A DNA stretch of 5,264 nucleotides from an uncultured bacterium. GTDB lineage: Bacteria > Actinomycetota > Actinomycetes > S36-B12. The notes below the pieces were generated by a model. That model ran no database searches and was not told where the DNA came from. It was given only the letters and a program-made list of their open reading frames with translations. Of the stretch, positions 1 to 5,264 are shown one piece after another (position 1 is the first letter of the stretch; the number at the start of each line of letters is the position of its first letter). The stretch lies in assembly GCA_903954205.1 (NCBI GenBank), contig CAJBMR010000256.1, positions 1 through 5,264 on the forward strand. The letters are read 5' to 3'. The translations under genes and the position numbers were made by a program.

Positions 1-374
1 ACCGAGTCGGCGATGCCACCGGAGAAGCCTGCCCACAGGCCCAACAGCGTGCCGATCAGCGTGGCGCAGATGGCGACGACCAGGGGGCCGATGATGCCGG
101 TGCGGCTGCCCACCATCAGGCGCGACAGGATGTCGCGACCGAGTTGATCTGTGCCCAGCCAGTGTGCAGAACTCGGACCCTGGGAGCTTGCGATGAGGTC
201 CTGGGCGAAGGGGTCGTAGGGCGCGATCCAGTCTGCGGTGATGGCGATGATGATGAACAGCGCGACGATCACGACGGAGATCCAGAAGATCGGGCCCCAT
301 CGGGTGCGCCGCTTCTCCTCGGCCGGCGTCTCCATCGCCTGCGCAGGCTGTGCCCCGGTGGGATCTGTGCTCAT
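1..374 (-). CDS. DppC/OppC-type ABC transporter permease, partial (C-terminus beyond window)
   Basis: Inner-membrane permease subunit of a peptide/opine/nickel-class ABC importer; it would pair with the DppB-like protein encoded just upstream. The frame stays open for 124 complete codons from the ATG at 374-372 to the window edge, so the ATPase-contact region and the C-terminus are missing. Visible parts: a charged cytoplasmic N-terminus (about 1-25, including EEKRRTR), one hydrophobic transmembrane segment (about 27-47, GPIFWISVVIVALFIIIAI), then the family hallmark HWLGTDQLGRDILSRLMVGSR-like stretch at about 71-91 (key residues LGTD, LGRD, SR), and the start of the second membrane segment (about 93-115). 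The start is supported by a GGAG at 382-385 with a 7-base spacer, and by the ATGA overlap with the stop of the preceding permease gene. Family assignment is strong; the transported substrate is unknown. Confidence 0.93.
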   Translation of the reverse strand, partial: MSTDPTGAQPAQAMETPAEEKRRTRWGPIFWISVVIVALFIIIAITADWIAPYDPFAQDLIASSQGPSSAHWLGTDQLGRDILSRLMVGSRTGIIGPLVVAICATLIGTLLGLWAGFSGGIADS

Positions 375-1327
375 GCGGCTGCTCCCGCTCGGCGCAGGCG
401 TGGATCCAGCGCGTAGTAGAGCAGGTCGATAACGAGATTGGTGATCAAAACGAGGATCGCTGTGAGGAGAGCAAGGGCCTGCACGACCGGTAGGTCGAGC
501 GTGCCCACGGACGACACCAGCAGGCTTCCGAGGCCCTGGAGGGCGAAGACGTTCTCGATGAGCACGGCACCGGCAAGAGAAAAGGCGAGGATGAGGCCCG
601 CTGATGTCAGGACGGGCAGCGAGCCGTTGCGCAGGACGTAGCGCAGCCAGATGCGTGAACTGCTCAGTCCCCGTGATCGTGCGAAGACGATGTAGTCGCG
701 ATCCACGACATCCATGACTGCGGCCCTGGTCTGGCGGAGCAGGATCGGGATCTGCAAAGTCGCCAGGGCGAGGGCGGGAAGCGTGAGGTGCCAGATGGTG
801 TCAAGGAAGCCATCGCCGGTCCCGAAGCCGGGGAACCAGTCCAACTGCACGGAGAACACGTAGATGAGTAGGAAACCGATGGCGAAGGCCGGGGTGCACA
901 GTGCGATCAAGGTGATCGAGGAGGCGAAGCGGTCGATCCAGCTCCCGCGACGGACGGCAGCGACGATCCCCAGTGGGATGGCCACGACGACGGTGATGAT
1001 GAAGGCGTAGAGAGCGAGCCAGACGGTGGTCCACAGCCGGGAGGTGATGACCGACATCACTGCGTCGCTCGAGCGGATCGAGACTCCGAAGTCACCCTGC
1101 AACGCGGCAAGAGCCCAGTTGCCGTATTGCACCAAGAACGGGTCGTCCAGGCCGTAACGTTCGCGAATCGCCGCGACGGCCTCAGGTGTCGCGTTCTGCG
1201 GCCCCAGCAGGATGCTGGCCGGATCGCCCGGAGCCAAGGCGAGCAGGCCGAACACCAGCAGGGAGAGGAGGGCGATCGTGGCTACGATCGCCACCACTCG
1301 TCGCAGCGCATACGCTGCAAGGGTCAT
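371..1327 (-). CDS. DppB/OppB-type ABC transporter permease
   Basis: A complete 318-residue membrane permease, normal length for the DppB/OppB family, forming half of the importer's translocation channel. The N-terminus has the typical short cationic start (ALRR) and a first membrane segment (about 11-31), followed by an APGDP motif (32-36) and the YGLDDPFLVQYGNW region (about 58-71) characteristic of the family. Further hydrophobic segments lie at about 102-125, 136-160, 181-198, 238-262 and 279-304. The cytoplasmic EAA loop that docks the ATPase is about 211-239 (key residues DY, ARSRGL, LRNGSLPVLT). The C-terminus carries the familiar YALDPRLRR ending (305-313). The ATG at 1327-1325 overlaps the lipoprotein stop as ATGA. 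A GGAG at 1332-1335 lies only 4 bases upstream, so translation is probably coupled to the gene before it. The family is clear; peptide, opine or nickel specificity cannot be read here. Confidence 0.96.
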   Translation of the reverse strand: MTLAAYALRRVVAIVATIALLSLLVFGLLALAPGDPASILLGPQNATPEAVAAIRERYGLDDPFLVQYGNWALAALQGDFGVSIRSSDAVMSVITSRLWTTVWLALYAFIITVVVAIPLGIVAAVRRGSWIDRFASSITLIALCTPAFAIGFLLIYVFSVQLDWFPGFGTGDGFLDTIWHLTLPALALATLQIPILLRQTRAAVMDVVDRDYIVFARSRGLSSSRIWLRYVLRNGSLPVLTSAGLILAFSLAGAVLIENVFALQGLGSLLVSSVGTLDLPVVQALALLTAILVLITNLVIDLLYYALDPRLRRAGAAA

Positions 1328-2937
1328 TGGGCTCCACTGATCTTCATCGGCCAGGGCTGAGCTACGGAGAAGTAACTGAATCCGCCATCCCAGACTAGAT
1401 CGTTTCCGATGGCCACGGCGACCTGCTCATTGAAGAGGGGCACATAGGGCAGGTTCGTGTTGACGTTGCCCAGCAGTCCGGTGAGGGGCTGCTTCAGTTC
1501 CTCGGCGGTGGTCGCCGTGGCGACGGCCGCCGCCCGTTCAGTGACCTCGGGAGTCGCGTACTTCGCCACGTTGACCGGCGCCGTCTCCCCGACGAGGACC
1601 GGCGGGAGCTCCCCGGCCCACGTTGTCGGACCGGACATCGCGAGCAACTGAAGGGGGCTGCCCGCCGGGTCCATGAGGCCCGCACCCCAGTCGGCAGCAG
1701 AGACCGGCTTGACGTTGATGGTGATGCCGATCTGCTTGGCGGTCTCGGCGAGGTTCTGGCCCAGCGGGGACATCCAAGGCTGAGTCGTGTCGACCGGCAG
1801 GTCTACCGTGAAGCCGTCAGGGCTCGCCGACTTGGCCAGAGCCTCCTTCGCCTTCTCTATCGAGAACTCCGGCACAGCCGGCAGAGCAGCAATGATGGCG
1901 GCGGCGTCGCTCGGATAGGTCGCGGTCATCTGCACCTCGGGAACGATGCTCGTAGCGACAGTCGCCCTGCCATTGAAGAGAGGCTGGGCAAGCGCCGGTC
2001 GATCGAGCAGGTGTGCCATCGCCGTGCGGACGTTGATGTCGTCGAACGGTGCCCGTGTGGTGTCCATGACCAGGTAGTCGATATAGGCGCCATCGACGTA
2101 GGCCATGGTCGCGTTGTCGAGCTCATCCCACTGCCGGGTCGCGATCAGGGGAATGTCGAAGAAACCGTCGATCTCGCCGCTGCTCATGGCCAGGCGCGCG
2201 GTCTCCGGGTCCTCGATTGAGACGATCTTGAGCTCCTTGGCCTTGGGAGCGCCGCCCCAGTAGGCGTCATTGCGAGTAAGCACGAGTCCATCCGCCGAGG
2301 AGTAGGACGCGATGGAGTAGGGGCCGGTGCCCATGCCCGGCTTCTCGGGACCGCCCGCGGCTTCACCCGCAGCCTCGTCGTACGCCTGCTGGCGCACCTG
2401 GGCGAAGACAGCCAACTTGGTGGGCATGGCCGGGTCTGGGGCGACCAGCTTGATGGTGACGGTCTTGGGGTCCGTCACCTCGACGGACTCGACAGTGCCG
2501 AAGTACGGCGCAGCAAGTGAGGTGCTGTCCGGCCCGACGTGGCGGCTGATGGAGTAGGCCACGTCTTCGGCGGTCAGAGGTGTGCCGTCCCAGAACGTCA
2601 CGTCGTCGCGCACGGTGAGCACGATGGTCTGGGGGTCCGGCGCGGTGTAGGAGGTGACGGAGGGGATCACGTTGCCCTCGTCATCCTGCGTGAGTACGCG
2701 GTCGAAGGCCGCGCCCTGTGCCCGCTGCGATGGCAACACTTGGTCTTTGGCAATATCCATCGACATGACGGGCGATTGGATCGCCCAGGTCATCGTCTCG
2801 ATCTCGCCCCCGCCTGCGGGCGCCGCACTGGACGAGGCGCTCGTGGCCGAGTCGCTGCTCCCGCCAGAGCACCCAGCCAGGAGAGCCGCGGCTAGGAGGC
2901 CGATCCCGATGGTGGACCACTTCGCGAGTCTGGGCAT
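1324..2937 (-). CDS. ABC transporter substrate-binding lipoprotein, SBP_bac_5 family
   Basis: Solute receptor of the importer, anchored on the outer face of the cytoplasmic membrane. From the ATG at 2937-2935 it is 537 residues, usual for family 5 binding proteins (peptides, opines, nickel, some sugars). Residues 1-23 form a lipoprotein signal peptide: a cationic start (MPRLAKW), a hydrophobic core, and the lipobox LAGC with Cys23 as lipidation site. A Ser/Ala/Gly-rich linker follows (about 24-44). Family motifs include the FWDGTPLTAEDVAYSISR stretch at 115-132, MGTGPY at 202-207, NDAYWGG near 220-226, and a VRTAMAHLLDR helix in the middle. The frame is open upstream to an ATG at 3219, but that start would overlap the divergent gene and bury the signal peptide. 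The AGAGGAG ribosome-binding site 6 bases before 2937 settles the start. It is first in the unit and overlaps the DppB gene by ATGA. The ligand is unknown. Confidence 0.96.
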   Translation of the reverse strand: MPRLAKWSTIGIGLLAAALLAGCSGGSSDSATSASSSAAPAGGGEIETMTWAIQSPVMSMDIAKDQVLPSQRAQGAAFDRVLTQDDEGNVIPSVTSYTAPDPQTIVLTVRDDVTFWDGTPLTAEDVAYSISRHVGPDSTSLAAPYFGTVESVEVTDPKTVTIKLVAPDPAMPTKLAVFAQVRQQAYDEAAGEAAGGPEKPGMGTGPYSIASYSSADGLVLTRNDAYWGGAPKAKELKIVSIEDPETARLAMSSGEIDGFFDIPLIATRQWDELDNATMAYVDGAYIDYLVMDTTRAPFDDINVRTAMAHLLDRPALAQPLFNGRATVATSIVPEVQMTATYPSDAAAIIAALPAVPEFSIEKAKEALAKSASPDGFTVDLPVDTTQPWMSPLGQNLAETAKQIGITINVKPVSAADWGAGLMDPAGSPLQLLAMSGPTTWAGELPPVLVGETAPVNVAKYATPEVTERAAAVATATTAEELKQPLTGLLGNVNTNLPYVPLFNEQVAVAIGNDLVWDGGFSYFSVAQPWPMKISGAQ

Positions 2938-2943
2938 ATCGAA

Positions 2944-2950
2944 CTCCTCT
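2944..2950 (-). promoter_or_regulatory. Ribosome-binding site of the lipoprotein gene
   Basis: Read on the minus strand this is AGAGGAG, a strong Shine-Dalgarno match, with a 6-base spacer (TTCGAT) to the ATG at 2937-2935. It decides the start: the longer in-frame option beginning at 3219 would run through this site and through the divergent oxidoreductase gene. Confidence 0.85.
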
Positions 2951-2955
2951 GCTGG

Positions 2956-2973
2956 GCGGCCCCGGGGGCCCGC
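2956..2973 (-). other. GC-rich hairpin in the lipoprotein mRNA leader
   Basis: The stretch has self-complementary arms around a CCCCGGGG core. A compact fold is a 5-base-pair stem GGCCC/GGGCC with a 3-base loop (2958-2970). An alternative pairs GCGG with CCGC further out (2956-2959 with 2970-2973) plus an inner 3-base stem, with one bulged base. It ends 5 bases before the ribosome-binding site at 2944-2950, so in RNA it could lower or modulate translation initiation. There is no U-tract, so it is not a terminator. In GC-rich DNA such a palindrome may also be chance. Confidence 0.35.
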
Positions 2974-2981
2974 TCGAACGG

Positions 2982-3018
2982 TTGCGTAAGTATTCAATGC
3001 AAATTCGCCCAGGCGCAA
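2982..3018. promoter_or_regulatory. Possible operator: TTGC/GCAA half-sites between the divergent units
   Basis: The intergenic patch holds TTGC at 2982-2985, GCAA at 2999-3002 and GCAA at 3015-3018. The first two form an interrupted palindrome of 21 bases (2982-3002), TTGCGT...ATGCAA, with 13 bases between the TTGC and GCAA cores and a few mismatches inside. The outer pair extends to TTGCG (2982-2986) and CGCAA (3014-3018). The elements overlap the candidate transporter promoter, which suits a repressor or activator serving both directions. No regulator gene is in the window, and the half-sites are short enough to be coincidental. Confidence 0.3.
2989..3018 (-). promoter_or_regulatory. Candidate promoter for the ABC transporter unit
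   Basis: On the minus strand, TTGCGC (3013-3018) can serve as a -35 element and AATACT (2989-2994; 4 of 6 matches to TATAAT) as a -10, separated by 18 bases. Transcription would start near 2982, giving a leader of about 45 bases that contains the GC-rich hairpin and the ribosome-binding site. The patch is more AT-rich than its surroundings, as expected for a promoter. Both hexamers are weak matches and only a primary-housekeeping-sigma-like consensus was considered, so this is tentative. Confidence 0.3.
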
Positions 3019-3042
3019 GCACTTTCCGAAAGAATCTGACGC

Positions 3043-4527
3043 ATGGGTCCCGTCGTGGTGGTCGTTGGGGGCGGGACGGCGGGGTGCGCCGTGGCTGCCC
3101 GCCTCGCGGAGGCGGGGCGGGCGGTCACCCTGATCGAGGCTGGCCCCGACTATGGCCCCCGGGAGCAGGGCCGGTGGCCGGCCGACCTGCTCGACGCGAC
3201 GACCCTGGCGACCTCCCACGACTGGGGCTACTCAGGCCCAGCCGCCGACGGGCGCACCGTGGCCTTCGACCGCGCGCGCGTCATCGGGGGGTGCTCGGCG
3301 CACAACGGCTCGACGATGTCGATCGGGTGGAGCGGTGACGACGCCGACCTACCTGTGACATGGTCGACAGCGGCCCTCGCAGACGCGCGACAGCGCGCAG
3401 CCGAGCGCACGCGCGTCAACGCGCCTGCTGAGTCGGCGATACAGCCATTCCAACGCGCCTTCCTCGATGCATGCGATGCGTTGGGTGTACGCCGCACCGA
3501 TGACCTGCTCGATCCCGAGAGTGGTGTGGGAGCCAGCCTGAGCCCGGTTAACGTCGTCGACGGCATCCGCTGGAACACCGCGATTGCCTACCTCGATCCG
3601 GTCCGCGATTTGCCGAACCTGACCATCGTCGACCAGTGCGTCGTGGATCGAGTCGAGATTCGAGCCGGCAGAGTGACCGGCGTGCTGGGGGTGCGCGACG
3701 GAATGCCCGTCGCCTTCGACGCCGACCTCGTCGTGCTCTGCGCAGGGGCCTACGGCACGCCGATGATCCTCATGCGCTCAGGGATCGGGCCGGCCGAGCA
3801 CCTGCGCTCGCTCGGCATCCCTGTCGTGGTCGACCTGCCCGGGGTCGGCAGCACGTTGCAAGACCAGCCGGTGTTGCGCCTGGAGTGGGCGGCAACCCCG
3901 GTGCTCATCGAGGCACTCGAAGGCTTCCGCGAGGCCACGGGATTCCTGCCGGAGGAGCAGTGCGTCGCCAAGGTGTGCAGTCCGGGCCAAACCGATGCTG
4001 CGCCGTACGACATGCACGTCTTCCCCTGGGTGGAGCCCGACCCGGTGCACGGCTGGCGATGTGTCATCCCCGCAGGGCTGCTCAGGCCCACATCGACCGG
4101 CACGATCAGTCTCGCCTCCCGCGATCCGGAGGAAGCGCCACTCATCGATCACGGCTACCTGCGTGACGACGATGATGTCGATCGACTCGTGAGCATGCTG
4201 CCGTGGCTGACCGACCTGGCCCGGCAGCAACCGCTGGCCGACTTGCTGGGCGAGCCGTTGGTGGCCGCGCCGACGGGCGACCGGGAGGACCTCATCGAGT
4301 GGGTCCGCGGGAATCACCACCACTACTGGCACCCGACCGGTGGGGCGGCCATCGGTCCTGACAGCTCGATCGACGCCGTCTGCGATAACCGTGCGCATGT
4401 GCGAGGCGTCGAGGGTCTCGTCGTCGCCGATGCGTCGATCTTCCCCCGTGCCCCGCGTGCGACCACAGCTTTCCCCGTTACCGTCATCGGCGAGCATGTC
4501 GCCCGCCTCATCCTGGAGGACACGTGA
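3043..4527 (+). CDS. GMC-family FAD-dependent oxidoreductase
   Basis: A complete 494-residue cytoplasmic flavoenzyme of the glucose-methanol-choline family, which oxidises alcohols and related groups; the substrate is unknown. The N-terminal FAD fold starts at once with GGGTAG (9-14) and the ribose-binding acid in LIEAGP (Glu32). The first GMC signature is RVIGGCSAHNG (79-89), with Cys84 where GGSS is common. The second is GAYGTPMILMRSGIG (235-249), followed by LPGVGSTLQDQP (265-276). The C-terminal motif NHHHYWHPTGG (424-434) supplies the expected catalytic His430. The closing motif PRAPRATTAFPVTVIGE (468-484) lacks the usual Asn or His of NTNAP-type sequences; Ala476 aligns there by eye. 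The protein is somewhat short for the family, with a compressed substrate-cap region around 100-145. No other start is likely, since the FAD motif begins at residue 9. The ribosome-binding site is weak (GAAAGA, 3028-3033). It overlaps the next gene by GTGA. Confidence 0.93.
   Translation: MGPVVVVVGGGTAGCAVAARLAEAGRAVTLIEAGPDYGPREQGRWPADLLDATTLATSHDWGYSGPAADGRTVAFDRARVIGGCSAHNGSTMSIGWSGDDADLPVTWSTAALADARQRAAERTRVNAPAESAIQPFQRAFLDACDALGVRRTDDLLDPESGVGASLSPVNVVDGIRWNTAIAYLDPVRDLPNLTIVDQCVVDRVEIRAGRVTGVLGVRDGMPVAFDADLVVLCAGAYGTPMILMRSGIGPAEHLRSLGIPVVVDLPGVGSTLQDQPVLRLEWAATPVLIEALEGFREATGFLPEEQCVAKVCSPGQTDAAPYDMHVFPWVEPDPVHGWRCVIPAGLLRPTSTGTISLASRDPEEAPLIDHGYLRDDDDVDRLVSMLPWLTDLARQQPLADLLGEPLVAAPTGDREDLIEWVRGNHHHYWHPTGGAAIGPDSSIDAVCDNRAHVRGVEGLVVADASIFPRAPRATTAFPVTVIGEHVARLILEDT
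4515..4520 (+). promoter_or_regulatory. Ribosome-binding site for the GTG-started amidohydrolase
   Basis: GGAGGA lies inside the last codons of the oxidoreductase gene, 3 bases before the GTG at 4524-4526 (4 bases counted from GGAGG). The spacing is short, but no other nearby start keeps the N-terminal strand DIVVRGGRIIDP intact. The GTG shares its bases with the upstream TGA stop, so ribosomes finishing the first gene could restart here. Confidence 0.7.
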
Positions 4528-5264
4528 GCGAGCACGACATCGTGGTGCGCGGGGGCCGGATCATCGACCCGGAGACCGGGCTCGATGCCATCGGCGACGT
4601 AGCCATCACTGGGGGGCGGATCGACGCGGTGATCCCGGGAGGCAGTGCCGACCTGCACGGCCGCGAGGAGTGGGATGCGACCGGTCAGGTCGTGGCTCCC
4701 GGCTTCATCGACCTTCACAGCCACTGCCACGATCGCGCCTCGCGCCTGCTCCAGGTCTGCGACGGAGTGACCACGGCCCTGGAGCTGGAGGGCGGGCTAC
4801 TCGACATTCCTGACGCTTACGCACGAATGGGCGAGGAGGGCAGCCCCAACAACTACGGTTTCTCAGCGTCGTGGGCGCTGTCGCGCATGAGCGTCTGCGG
4901 CATCGACGTGTCGGCCGGGCTGCCCGCCTTCCTGGCCAACATCGGGGCGCCAGCGTGGCATCGCGAGCTCACCGACTCCGAGCGCGGGCGCATGCTCGAG
5001 TTGCTGAGGCGTGAGCTCGACGACGGAGCCCTCGGGATCGGAGTGCTCCTCGGCTACTGCCGCGAGACGGCGGGAGCGGAGTACCTCGAAGTGGCCGCGC
5101 TCGCAGCCGACACCGGTACTCCCACCTATACCCACGTGCGAGATCTGGGTCGCGTCGACAGCGGTCTGATCGGCGCGGAAGAGGTGGTGGCCGCGGCACT
5201 CGACTCCGGCGCGCACATGCACCTATGTCACGTCAACAGCACCTCGCGCCGCACCGTTGATCGA
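4524..5264 (+). CDS. D-aminoacylase/dihydroorotase-like metal-dependent amidohydrolase, partial
   Basis: Hydrolase of the amidohydrolase superfamily, which cleaves amide, cyclic amide or related bonds using metal ions in a TIM barrel. The reading frame, starting with GTG, is open for 247 codons to the window end; the usual family length near 480-550 implies roughly half is missing. Residues 1-55 are the small beta-sandwich (DIVVRGGRIIDPETG, GGRIDAV), then the APGFIDLHSH motif (58-67) with metal ligands His65 and His67. DGVTTALELEGG at 80-91 follows; here classic D-aminoacylases have GVTT...GNCG with a metal-bridging Cys, whereas this protein offers Glu87 or Glu89. LDDGALGIGVLLGY (165-178) is a family-type strand. 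THVRD (203-207, His204) and HLCHVNSTS (233-241, His236) supply the later metal histidines. The catalytic Asp and C-terminus lie outside. No signal peptide, so it is probably cytoplasmic. It could be an N-acyl-D-amino acid deacylase or another cyclic-amide hydrolase; substrate unknown. Confidence 0.9.
   Translation, partial: MSEHDIVVRGGRIIDPETGLDAIGDVAITGGRIDAVIPGGSADLHGREEWDATGQVVAPGFIDLHSHCHDRASRLLQVCDGVTTALELEGGLLDIPDAYARMGEEGSPNNYGFSASWALSRMSVCGIDVSAGLPAFLANIGAPAWHRELTDSERGRMLELLRRELDDGALGIGVLLGYCRETAGAEYLEVAALAADTGTPTYTHVRDLGRVDSGLIGAEEVVAAALDSGAHMHLCHVNSTSRRTVDR

Noticed and set aside
2958..2970. The GC-rich hairpin as a rho-independent terminator for either unit.
   Set aside because: No T-tract follows on either strand, and it lies between divergent gene starts, where no transcript should end.
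2539..2989. Plus-strand frames of 111-118 codons opposite the 5' part of the lipoprotein gene.
   Set aside because: The region encodes the signal peptide, linker and binding-protein motifs on the minus strand. The plus-strand products have no coherent features.
2938..3219. N-terminal extension of the lipoprotein frame to an ATG at 3219 (631 residues in total).
   Set aside because: It would overlap the start of the divergent oxidoreductase, lacks family similarity, and places a perfect lipoprotein signal peptide inside the protein. The start at 2937 has a strong ribosome-binding site.
3636..4166. A 176-codon plus-strand frame inside the oxidoreductase gene.
   Set aside because: Arg/Ala/Gly-rich translation with no motif, out of frame with a well-supported gene; a GC-content artefact.
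3778..4497. A 239-codon open frame on the minus strand opposite the oxidoreductase.
   Set aside because: The plus-strand frame has clear GMC motifs from end to end. The antisense product is rich in Arg/His/Asp/Gly without recognisable domains, typical of open shadow frames in GC-rich DNA.
4863..5222. A 119-codon minus-strand frame opposite the amidohydrolase.
   Set aside because: The plus frame carries the metal-binding motifs THVRD and HLCHVNSTS in this stretch; the antisense frame shows no domain or ribosome-binding site of note.

Overview
This is a dense, GC-rich window with about 105 bases of non-coding sequence. It most resembles an actinobacterial chromosome. The support is third-codon G/C preference, a substrate-binding lipoprotein with an LAGC lipobox, and tightly overlapping genes; no marker here fixes the genus. 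Five protein genes are visible in two divergent transcription units. The first and last genes are cut by the window ends. No RNA gene, mobile element, CRISPR array or convincing terminator is seen.

Leftward unit (bases 2937 down to 1): a peptide/opine/nickel-type ABC importer. It holds a substrate-binding lipoprotein (1324-2937), a DppB/OppB-type permease (371-1327) and the N-terminal 124 residues of a DppC/OppC-type permease (1-374). Both gene junctions are 4-base ATGA overlaps, so the three proteins are probably translationally coupled. ATPase genes (DppD/DppF type) are expected beyond base 1 but are not in the window.

Divergent intergenic region (2938-3042): it carries a clear ribosome-binding site for the lipoprotein, a GC-rich hairpin in its leader, and a more AT-rich patch with TTGC/GCAA half-sites that overlaps the most plausible promoter. 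This is the natural place for a regulator to act on both units.

Rightward unit (3043 to the window end): a GMC-family FAD oxidoreductase (3043-4527) and the first 247 residues of a D-aminoacylase/dihydroorotase-like metal-dependent amidohydrolase (4524-5264), joined by a 4-base GTGA overlap. The reading I favour is a small uptake-and-catabolism locus: a small amide-, peptide- or opine-like compound is imported, then oxidised and hydrolysed inside the cell. The substrate cannot be named from sequence. Two departures from family consensus deserve attention: the GMC enzyme lacks the usual second catalytic His/Asn, and the amidohydrolase has a Glu-containing motif where D-aminoacylases have GNCG.
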